Below are positions 11,523 to 18,490 of a DNA stretch of 64,000 bases, one piece after another. The stretch is taken from the NCBI GenBank assembly GCA_947591605.1, contig CANQDF010000001.1:124001-188000 (forward strand), given 5' to 3'. Position 1 is the stretch's first letter; every line of letters begins with the position of its first letter. The position numbers and the translations under genes are program-made. A model generated the notes under the pieces. That model was not told the origin of the DNA. It saw only the letters and a list, made by a program, of their open reading frames with translations, and did no database searches. The DNA comes from an uncultured Clostridia bacterium. GTDB taxonomy: Bacteria; Bacillota; Clostridia; Lachnospirales; CAG-274.

Positions 11523-12449
11523 TCATACAACAAGCTGCCCTGTTTTTTCGGCTATGCTTACGGTGACACGGGCGCCTGCGTCAAAGCTCAGTCTGTCGTT
11601 TTCCATACCGTCCGAAAAGATAACGCCGTTTTCGGGCATCTTCGAGGTGACGGTAAAGGTATCGTTTTCCGTGAGGGCGCCGCATACAAGCTCCGCCTGT
11701 GTAAATTTGCCGGGGAACGGCTCCCTTACAATGTAAAGCAGCTTTTTTTCGTCCCACGGCATGGGGCTAAAGACGGGCTGATCCGTGCCGAAGAGCTTGC
11801 TAAGCTGCTGCGCCTGTGTTATTACGGATTTGTACCAGCCCGTGGAGCCCAGCCCCGTGGAGATTATTATGCCGCTTGACGACTGGTTCTCGGTACGGGA
11901 GTTTACGGTCAGATCGTACCTTGCGGATATATGGCTGCTCTGCCCTATAAAAAGGTCGTTAACGGCGTATAGCACCTGTCCGTCAAAGGTTTGTGCCTTT
12001 GCGAGGGTAACCGTTTTGGTGCTGTGGCTTTTGGCGGTCACCTTTTTCAATACAGCCTCGGTCTGCCCGGGTTCAAACGGCAGAAGTACGCCGTCCCAGC
12101 GCTTTGTATCGGGGTTTATGCCTATAAGGCTCTGCCCGTCCAGATACTTCATAATGTTTGCAACAAGGCCGTCACGCCCTACCGCAATTACTATATCGTC
12201 CCTGCCGAAAAGCATATCGGGCAGAAATGCTCTGTCCGCAAGCTGTACCCTTGCATATTTTTCGGCGGCGGTCTTTACTTGCTCCACAGCCCTTGTGTAG
12301 TTCTCATGCTCGGTGAGATAGTCGGAAAAATCCGCCCCCATATGCTCTATATAAAATTTTGCCTGCTCGGGTGTGTTGTATTTGTGTATCATCTCCTGCA
12401 GGCGTGTTTTTACGGTGATGATAACTGCCTTGTTCATGCCTCTTTGCAT
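11523..12449 (-). CDS. NAD-kinase-like (diacylglycerol/ATP-NAD kinase fold) protein paired with SPFH
   Basis: A 308-residue protein with the layout of the NAD-kinase superfamily: a nucleotide-loop segment VIAVGRDGLV at 87-96, a substrate segment AVNDLFIGQ at 162-170, and the C-terminal beta sheet start SSGIIISTGLGSTGW at 191-205, comparable to G-D-G-x-I-x-S-T-P-T-G-S-T in true NAD kinases. The diagnostic GGDGT loop is altered to GRDGL, so kinase activity on NAD is uncertain. The long N-terminal helical part is not usual for NAD kinases. The first ATG (12449) has GAGG seven bases upstream; the ATG four codons on does not. It starts 32 bases after the SPFH stop, so the two are an operon. It ends 4 bases from gpr. 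Confidence 0.65.
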   Translation of the reverse strand: MQRGMNKAVIITVKTRLQEMIHKYNTPEQAKFYIEHMGADFSDYLTEHENYTRAVEQVKTAAEKYARVQLADRAFLPDMLFGRDDIVIAVGRDGLVANIMKYLDGQSLIGINPDTKRWDGVLLPFEPGQTEAVLKKVTAKSHSTKTVTLAKAQTFDGQVLYAVNDLFIGQSSHISARYDLTVNSRTENQSSSGIIISTGLGSTGWYKSVITQAQQLSKLFGTDQPVFSPMPWDEKKLLYIVREPFPGKFTQAELVCGALTENDTFTVTSKMPENGVIFSDGMENDRLSFDAGARVTVSIAEKTGQLVV

Positions 12450-12481
12450 ATTGCCGCCTCATTTCCTTTTTGTGTACGGGT

Positions 12482-13507
12482 TTATTTTTCCGTAAGGGTT
12501 TCGAGCAGGTCGGGTGAGATGCTCAGTGTGCCTATCTTATCCGCCTTGTCGCCTATCTCCACAAATGCCTTTGCTATAAGCGCCTTGGAGTCCATACCGG
12601 TCAGCACGAGCGCTTTTATCAGCTCGGCGTCCACGTTTTTGAAGGCGTTTAAAAGCACCTCCGAATCGTATGCCTTTGCGTCGGATCTTTTTCTCTCGTT
12701 TTCGGTTTCCATGTCAACAAGCTCGGCACGCCTTTTTTCAAGAGTGATGTCGTTGTTCATTTTTATGCTGTCCAGCTCCGACTGCTTTTCCTGAACAAGG
12801 TACTTGGTTTCCATCTCTTTTTCACGCTTCTGCTTTTCCTTTTCCGCTATTTTTATTTCGGTGTTTAGCTCGTTTTCCTTGACAAGACGCTCCTGCTCTA
12901 TTGCGGAGTTCCTTCTTTTATATATGGCGTCGTCCTGCTGCTTTAATATCTCCTCACGGGCGGATGCCTCCAGAGCACGCCTTGTTTCCGCCGAGGCGCT
13001 TATTGACAGTATCGAAACGGAGATTATCTCAAGCCCGTACTTTGCTGCGGTTTCGTCGTTTTCCATATTTTTGCTGAGGTATGCGGCAAGCTCCTCGGCG
13101 GATTTTACCGCCTGCCTTATGTCCTTGCCTGCCATAAACTTGGCGGCAAGTATATTTGCCATATTGGTTATCCTTTTTGTCATATATACCTTTGCGGCTG
13201 CCTGCGTCAGCTCAAAGTCCCTGTCCTTTGGGCTGTCCTTGTACGAAAAGTCAAACACCTTGGCTGCCCTCTCGTAGTTGCTTATGATGTAGGCTATATC
13301 GCCCTGTATATTGACCGACTGGAAGTCCGCAGTCATAATGTCGTTGAAGATAAAGGGGGAATCCAGAGAGGTGGCGGGCAGCACAAGTATGCCCGACTTC
13401 ATTGTATCGTACAGGAAGGAAAGCCCCAGCCCCTGTGCGGTAACTCTGCCGTTTTTTACCTTCATAACATATTGAGTTGGTGTAAATTTTTTGTACTTGA
13501 TAGCCAT
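12482..13507 (-). CDS. SPFH/band 7 domain protein without membrane anchor
   Basis: A 341-residue protein with an SPFH (band 7) domain at about 20-195 and a long charged coiled coil at about 195-290, ending in a helical alanine-rich tail that often drives ring or cage assembly. No membrane helix or signal is visible, so it is probably cytosolic. SPFH proteins scaffold or sequester partners; the coupling with an NAD-kinase-like enzyme suggests it organises that enzyme, which is an inference. GGGAGGACTTTAAA precedes the ATG. It is first in the operon and has its own strong promoter, divergent from rpsL. Confidence 0.8.
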   Translation of the reverse strand: MAIKYKKFTPTQYVMKVKNGRVTAQGLGLSFLYDTMKSGILVLPATSLDSPFIFNDIMTADFQSVNIQGDIAYIISNYERAAKVFDFSYKDSPKDRDFELTQAAAKVYMTKRITNMANILAAKFMAGKDIRQAVKSAEELAAYLSKNMENDETAAKYGLEIISVSILSISASAETRRALEASAREEILKQQDDAIYKRRNSAIEQERLVKENELNTEIKIAEKEKQKREKEMETKYLVQEKQSELDSIKMNNDITLEKRRAELVDMETENERKRSDAKAYDSEVLLNAFKNVDAELIKALVLTGMDSKALIAKAFVEIGDKADKIGTLSISPDLLETLTEK

Positions 13508-13536
13508 TTTAAAGTCCTCCCATAATTAGTATTTAT

Positions 13537-13584
13537 TTGCTACTTTCGTTTCCTGAATACATAATAGTACAAAATTGCTACTTT
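13537..13584. repeat. Direct repeat flanking the SPFH promoter -10
   Basis: TTGCTACTTT occurs exactly at 13537-13546 and 13575-13584, 38 bases apart. On the minus strand one copy follows the -35 hexamer and the other lies just after the start point. Such placement suits an operator, but no regulator is known. Confidence 0.4.
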
Positions 13585-13589
13585 GTCAA
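13561..13589 (-). promoter_or_regulatory. Promoter of the SPFH/NAD-kinase-like operon
   Basis: On the minus strand a perfect TTGACA (13589-13584), 17-base spacer and TATTAT (13566-13561), about 55 bases before the SPFH ATG. Confidence 0.75.
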
Positions 13590-13692
13590 CCCCTATTTTT
13601 ATTTTTTTTTGAAAAAAATTTGTTTGGGGAGGCATATCTCCGCATTAATATTTGCATTAAATAAGGAAGAAAACAAACACAAAAAATTTATA

Positions 13693-13721
13693 TTGACTTT
13701 ATTTGCCTGCAATGCTATAAT
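13693..13721 (+). promoter_or_regulatory. Promoter of the rpsL operon
   Basis: TTGACT (13693-13698), 17-base spacer, perfect TATAAT (13716-13721), 62 bases before the rpsL ATG. Confidence 0.8.
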
Positions 13722-13783
13722 TGTTAAATGTACGGGTGTCTACCCGCGCAATGGCAGAATTTTAAAACAGGAGGTGCAAGTTA

Positions 13784-14200
13784 ATGCCAACATTTAATCA
13801 GTTAGTAAGAAACGGCAGACAGAACAAGGTTACAAAGTCTACCGCTCCTGCACTTCAGAAGGGCCTTAATACCCTTAAGAAGAGGCAGACAAACCAGAGC
13901 TCGCCACAGAAGCGCGGTGTTTGTACTTCTGTTAAGACGGCTACACCAAAAAAGCCTAACTCAGCTATGAGAAAGATCGCCAGAGTACGTCTTTCAAACG
14001 GTATAGAGGTTACGGCTTATATCCCCGGTGAGGGCCACAACCTTCAGGAGCACAGCGTTGTTCTTATAAGAGGCGGCAGGGTTAGGGATGTACCCGGTGT
14101 ACGTTACCACATCATAAGGGGTACGCTCGATACCGCAGGCGTTGCCGACAGAAAGCAGGCACGCAGCAAGTACGGCGCTAAGCGCGGCAAAAAGAAATAA
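13784..14200 (+). CDS. rpsL: 30S ribosomal protein S12
   Basis: A 138-residue S12, a decoding-centre protein. The hallmark [11 protein letters not shown] loop, site of streptomycin-resistance changes, is the wild-type form with Lys; the [11 protein letters not shown] loop with the second resistance site is intact. The C-terminus is a basic [11 protein letters not shown]. It starts the rpsL-rpsG-fusA str operon. ACAGGAGGTGCAAGTT precedes the ATG. Confidence 0.98.
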   Translation: MPTFNQLVRNGRQNKVTKSTAPALQKGLNTLKKRQTNQSSPQKRGVCTSVKTATPKKPNSAMRKIARVRLSNGIEVTAYIPGEGHNLQEHSVVLIRGGRVRDVPGVRYHIIRGTLDTAGVADRKQARSKYGAKRGKKK

Positions 14201-14280
14201 TAAGGAGCAAGGCTCCGGTTTTTTCAATGCACAGCATTGATTATGCTTGTATCATTTAGTATATTCTGTTATTGCGTTTA

Positions 14281-14341
14281 TTGACGTTTTTGACGGATCA
14301 CGGTAAATATACAGGCATGAAAACGGCTCGGCAGAAGCCGT
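14281..14341 (+). promoter_or_regulatory. Possible promoter and hairpin in the rpsL-rpsG spacer
   Basis: The 186-base spacer holds TTGACG (14281-14286), 17 bases, TAAATA (14304-14309), then a hairpin ACGGCT/AGCCGT (14323-14341) 45 bases before the rpsG start. In Escherichia coli the S12-S7 spacer is where S7 represses its operon. A similar role here is only inferred. Confidence 0.4.
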
Positions 14342-14386
14342 AAGTACCTATGAATTAATAAGATTATGATTAAGGAGGGAAGAATC

Positions 14387-14857
14387 GTGCCAAGAAAAGG
14401 TCATGTTTCAAAGAGAGAGGTTTTACCGGATCCCGTTTATAAGAGTAAAACTGTAACAAAGCTCATAAATTCCATTATGCTCGACGGCAAAAAGGGTGTT
14501 GCACAGAGGATAGTTTACTCCGCATTTACCCAGGTTGAGGAAAAAACAGGCAAGCCTGCACTTGAGGCTTTTGAAGAGGCACTTAACAACATTATGCCCG
14601 TACTTGAGGTAAAGGCTCGCCGTGTGGGCGGTGCAACATACCAGGTACCTATTGAGATAAAGCCCGACAGAAGACAGGCTCTCGGCCTTAGATGGCTTAC
14701 TCTTTACAGCAGAAAGAGGAGCGAAAAGACTATGGACGTAAGGCTTGCAAACGAGATAATGGACGCTATCAACAATGCAGGCGGTGCCGTTAAGAAGAAG
14801 GACGAAACGCATAAGATGGCTGAGGCTAACAAGGCGTTCTCGCATTATAAGTGGTAA
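14387..14857 (+). CDS. rpsG: 30S ribosomal protein S7
   Basis: A 156-residue S7 that nucleates the 30S head. The start is set at GTG 14387, giving the family N-terminus [18 protein letters not shown]. The upstream in-frame ATG at 14366 lies before the AAGGAGGGA ribosome binding site and would make an unusual extension. The conserved [14 protein letters not shown] block and the C-terminal [13 protein letters not shown] are intact. It is followed 25 bases later by fusA. Confidence 0.97.
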   Translation: MPRKGHVSKREVLPDPVYKSKTVTKLINSIMLDGKKGVAQRIVYSAFTQVEEKTGKPALEAFEEALNNIMPVLEVKARRVGGATYQVPIEIKPDRRQALGLRWLTLYSRKRSEKTMDVRLANEIMDAINNAGGAVKKKDETHKMAEANKAFSHYKW

Positions 14858-14882
14858 TTATTGTAGGTAAGGAGGAATAATT

Positions 14883-17006
14883 GTGTCAGAAAGAGCGTGT
14901 CCGCTTGAATTAACAAGAAACATCGGTATTATGGCGCATATTGACGCAGGTAAGACAACGCTTACAGAGCGTATCTTATACTACACAGGTAAAACCTACA
15001 AAATTGGTGATACCCACGAGGGTACGGCACAGATGGACTGGATGGAGCAGGAGCAGGAGAGAGGTATAACAATAACCTCTGCGGCTACGACCACCCAGTG
15101 GCAGTTAAAGCATGGTTTACCTGATGCGGGCCCTATGCACCGTATCAATATTATAGACACACCGGGTCACGTTGACTTTACGGTTGAGGTTGAGCGTTCT
15201 CTGCGTGTGCTTGACGGCTCTGTTGCGGTATTTGACGCAAAGGGCGGCGTTGAGCCTCAGTCGGAAACGGTTTGGCGTCAGGCGGAGAGGTATCATGTAC
15301 CAAGAATGTGCTTTGTAAACAAAATGGACATTATGGGTGCTGATTTCTACAACTGTCTGGATCAGTTTAAAAACAGGCTGGGTGCAAACCCAATCGCCGT
15401 ACAGATACCTATCGGTGCCGAGGAGAAGTTTGTCGGCCTTATAGACCTTATGGAGATGAAGGCTTACATCTACAACGACAAAAACGGTACTGATATAACA
15501 ATATGCGATATACCCGACGATATGAAGGACAAGGCGCAGGAGTACAGAGAGCTTATGGTTGAGGCTATTGCCGAAACGGACGAGGCTCTTATGGACAAGT
15601 TTTTTGAAAACGGCGACCTTGAAACAGACGAAATGAAGCTTGCCCTCAGAAAGGCTTGTATAGCATGCGAGGCTGTACCTGTATTCTGCGGCTCGGCTTA
15701 CAGAAACAAGGGCGTACAGAAGATGCTTGACGGTGTGCTTGAGTACATGCCCGCACCAACGGATATACCCGCAATAAAGGGTCATCTCCCCGATGACGAG
15801 GACAACGTTGTGGAAAGACATTCATCCGACGATGAGCCTTTCTCGGCGCTTGCATTCAAGATAATGAACGACCCGTTTGTAGGCAAGCTTGCATTCTTCA
15901 GGGTATACTCTGGTGTGCTTGAATCGGGTTCATATGTATATAACTCAACAAAGGGCAAAAGAGAACGTATAGGACGTATCCTCCAGATGCACGCAAACGA
16001 CCGTAAGGAAATAGACAAGGTATATGCAGGCGATATTGCCGCTGCCGTAGGCCTTAAGCTTACGACCACGGGCGATACCCTTTGTGACGAAAACAATGAG
16101 GTAATACTGGAGTCCATGAACTTCCCCGACCCTGTTATCAGCGTTGCTATCGAGCCAAAGACAAAGGCAGGCAGAGATAAGATGGGTATTGCTCTTGCAA
16201 AGCTTGCGGAGGAGGACCCAACCTTTAAGACATATACCAATCAGGAAACAGGCGATACCATCATTGCAGGTATGGGTGAGCTGCATCTTGAGATCATAGT
16301 TGACCGTCTTTTAAGAGAGTTTAAGGTAGAGGCAAATGTAGGTGCTCCTCAGGTTGCTTACCGTGAGGCATTCAGAAAGGGCGCAGACGTTGAGAGCAAG
16401 TATGCACGTCAGTCAGGCGGTAAAGGTCAGTACGGACATTGTAAGGTACGCTTTGAGCCTATCGAGCCAAATGAGGAAAAGAGCTACGAGTTTGTCAACG
16501 AGGTTGTCGGCGGCGCTATCCCCAAGGAGTATATACCCGCAATTGACGCAGGTATCCAGGAGGCTATGCAGTCGGGTATCATTGCAGGCTATCCCGTTGT
16601 GGGTATCCGTGCAGTTGTTTACGACGGAAGCTACCATGAGGTGGACTCGTCCGAAATGGCATTCAAAATAGCAGGCTCCATGGCATTCAAGGACGCTATG
16701 AGAAAGTCCGACCCTGCACTGCTTGAACCTGTTATGAAGGTTGACATAACCATACCCGAGGAATATCTCGGCAACGTTATGGGCGACATCAACAAGAGAA
16801 GAGGCCGCCTTGAGGGTCAGGAGCCTCTGCCCGGAGGCGCTGTTATAGTACACGGCTTTGTACCGCTGGGTGAAATGTTCGGCTACTCCACCGACCTGCG
16901 TTCAAACACTCAGGGACGAGGCACCTATTCCATGGAGATAGACCATTACGAGGCTGTACCAAAGAACATCCAGGAGAAGGTTGCCGCAGGCAGAGCTTCA
17001 AACTGA
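14883..17006 (+). CDS. fusA: Elongation factor G
   Basis: A 707-residue translocation GTPase. G1 is AHIDAGKT at about 18-25, G2 lies in [12 protein letters not shown]3 is DTPGHVDF and G4 NKMD. Domains II-V follow with the GEGELHLE-like GMGELHLE and the C-terminal RGRLEGQ block. Full length. The start is GTG at 14883 with TAAGGAGGAATAATT upstream. It closes the str operon. A hairpin AAGGCACC/GGTGCCTT follows at 17037-17060 but has no T run. Confidence 0.98.
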   Translation: MSERACPLELTRNIGIMAHIDAGKTTLTERILYYTGKTYKIGDTHEGTAQMDWMEQEQERGITITSAATTTQWQLKHGLPDAGPMHRINIIDTPGHVDFTVEVERSLRVLDGSVAVFDAKGGVEPQSETVWRQAERYHVPRMCFVNKMDIMGADFYNCLDQFKNRLGANPIAVQIPIGAEEKFVGLIDLMEMKAYIYNDKNGTDITICDIPDDMKDKAQEYRELMVEAIAETDEALMDKFFENGDLETDEMKLALRKACIACEAVPVFCGSAYRNKGVQKMLDGVLEYMPAPTDIPAIKGHLPDDEDNVVERHSSDDEPFSALAFKIMNDPFVGKLAFFRVYSGVLESGSYVYNSTKGKRERIGRILQMHANDRKEIDKVYAGDIAAAVGLKLTTTGDTLCDENNEVILESMNFPDPVISVAIEPKTKAGRDKMGIALAKLAEEDPTFKTYTNQETGDTIIAGMGELHLEIIVDRLLREFKVEANVGAPQVAYREAFRKGADVESKYARQSGGKGQYGHCKVRFEPIEPNEEKSYEFVNEVVGGAIPKEYIPAIDAGIQEAMQSGIIAGYPVVGIRAVVYDGSYHEVDSSEMAFKIAGSMAFKDAMRKSDPALLEPVMKVDITIPEEYLGNVMGDINKRRGRLEGQEPLPGGAVIVHGFVPLGEMFGYSTDLRSNTQGRGTYSMEIDHYEAVPKNIQEKVAAGRASN

Positions 17007-17105
17007 TGATATATACCGCTTTACAAAGGCACCGCTTCGCAGGTGCCTTGGGCGAAATATAAAAAAATTTGCAGTTAAATATTGTAATAATTTACAAAAT
17101 AATAC

Positions 17106-17134
17106 TTGCAAATCGGAGAAAAATTATATATAAT
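17106..17134 (+). promoter_or_regulatory. Promoter of tuf
   Basis: TTGCAA (17106-17111), 17-base spacer, TATAAT (17129-17134). It gives a leader of about 80 bases. The -35 context CTTGCAAATCGG is identical to that of the rpsB promoter. Confidence 0.75.
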
Positions 17135-17222
17135 AAACGTAGTGCCCTATGTGGGTATCATGCGTTAAATTATGCTTAGTTCCAAAAATTACAAATTATT
17201 TTCATTAAGGAGGAAATTTTAA

Positions 17223-18410
17223 ATGGCAAAAGCAAAATTTGAGAGAACCAAACCTCATATCAATATCGGCACCATCGGTCACGTTGACCACGGTAAAACC
17301 ACTCTTACAGCAGCTATCACAAAGGTGCTTGCAGACAGAGTTCCCGGTAACGAAAAGGTAGATTTTGAAAATATCGATAAGGCTCCGGAGGAAAGAGAAA
17401 GAGGTATCACTATCTCTACAGCTCACGTTGAGTATCAGACAGAAAAGCGTCACTATGCACATGTTGACTGCCCCGGCCATGCCGACTACGTTAAGAACAT
17501 GATCACAGGTGCTGCTCAGATGGATGGTGCTATCCTTGTTGTTGCTGCTACCGACGGTCCTATGGCTCAGACAAGAGAGCATATCCTTCTCTCCCGTCAG
17601 GTTGGCGTTCCAAAGATCATCGTTTTCCTTAACAAGTGCGATATGGTAGACGACGAGGAACTCCTTGACCTTGTTGAGATGGAGGTTACAGAGCTCCTTG
17701 ACGAGTACGGCTTTGAGGGCTCACCTATCGTAAGAGGTTCCGCTTATCAGGCTCTCCAGGATACAAAGGGCGAGTGGGGCGACAAGATCATGGAGCTCAT
17801 GGATACTGTTGACGAGTATATACCTACACCCGAGCATGATACACAGAAGCCTTTCCTTATGCCTGTAGAGGACGTATTCTCTATCACAGGCCGCGGTACT
17901 GTTGCTACAGGCCGTGTTGAGAGAGGTACTCTTAAGGTATCGGACGAGGTTGAGATCGTTGGTCTTTCCGACGAGGCTCGCAAGGTTGTTGTAACAGGTA
18001 TCGAGATGTTCCGTAAGCTTCTTGACGAGGCTGAGCCCGGTGATAACATCGGTGTTCTTCTCCGCGGCGTTCAGAGAACCGAGATCGAGAGAGGCCAGGT
18101 TATTGCTAAGCCCGGTACGATCACACCTCATACAAAGTTTACCGCTCAGGTTTACGTTCTTACAGCTGATGAGGGCGGCCGTCATAAGCCTTTCTTCAAC
18201 AACTATCGTCCACAGTTCTACTTCAGAACAACAGACGTTACAGGCGTTATCACTCTTCCCGAGGGTACAGAGATGTGTATGCCGGGCGATAACGTTGAGA
18301 TGACAATTGAGCTTATCAGCCCAATCGCTATGGAGCAGGGTCTTCGTTTTGCTATCCGTGAGGGCGGCAGAACTGTAGGTTCGGGTTCCGTTGTTACGAT
18401 CATCGAGTAA
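17223..18410 (+). CDS. tuf: Elongation factor Tu
   Basis: A 395-residue EF-Tu. G1 is GHVDHGKT at about 19-26, G2 the RGITIS loop, G3 [12 protein letters not shown] and G4 NKCD. Domains 2 and 3 are complete to the C-terminal [14 protein letters not shown]. It carries aminoacyl-tRNA to the ribosome. Codon use is unlike the neighbours: Ile is nearly always ATC where flanking genes use ATA, as expected of a very highly expressed gene. AAGGAGGAAATTTTAA precedes the ATG. It has its own promoter and terminator, so it is separate from the str operon. Confidence 0.98.
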   Translation: MAKAKFERTKPHINIGTIGHVDHGKTTLTAAITKVLADRVPGNEKVDFENIDKAPEERERGITISTAHVEYQTEKRHYAHVDCPGHADYVKNMITGAAQMDGAILVVAATDGPMAQTREHILLSRQVGVPKIIVFLNKCDMVDDEELLDLVEMEVTELLDEYGFEGSPIVRGSAYQALQDTKGEWGDKIMELMDTVDEYIPTPEHDTQKPFLMPVEDVFSITGRGTVATGRVERGTLKVSDEVEIVGLSDEARKVVVTGIEMFRKLLDEAEPGDNIGVLLRGVQRTEIERGQVIAKPGTITPHTKFTAQVYVLTADEGGRHKPFFNNYRPQFYFRTTDVTGVITLPEGTEMCMPGDNVEMTIELISPIAMEQGLRFAIREGGRTVGSGSVVTIIE

Positions 18411-18424
18411 TATATATGATTTTT

Positions 18425-18460
18425 AAACCGCCCGGACACAGCTGCCCGGGCGGTTTTTTT
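18425..18460 (+). terminator. Terminator of tuf
   Basis: AAACCGCCCGG (18425-18435) pairs with CCGGGCGGTTT (18446-18456), followed by more T, 14 bases after the tuf stop. Confidence 0.92.
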
Positions 18461-18490
18461 ACCGAAAAACTTTTTTTGGAGGACAGATAT

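Noticed and set aside
17037-17060. Terminator after fusA
   Set aside because: The AAGGCACC/GGTGCCTT hairpin has no T run. I keep it as a note only.
18416-18490. N-terminal extension of the LRR protein from ATG 18416
   Set aside because: It would start inside the tuf stop region and read through the tuf terminator hairpin. The ATG at 18491 has TTTGGAGGACAG and a proper signal peptide.
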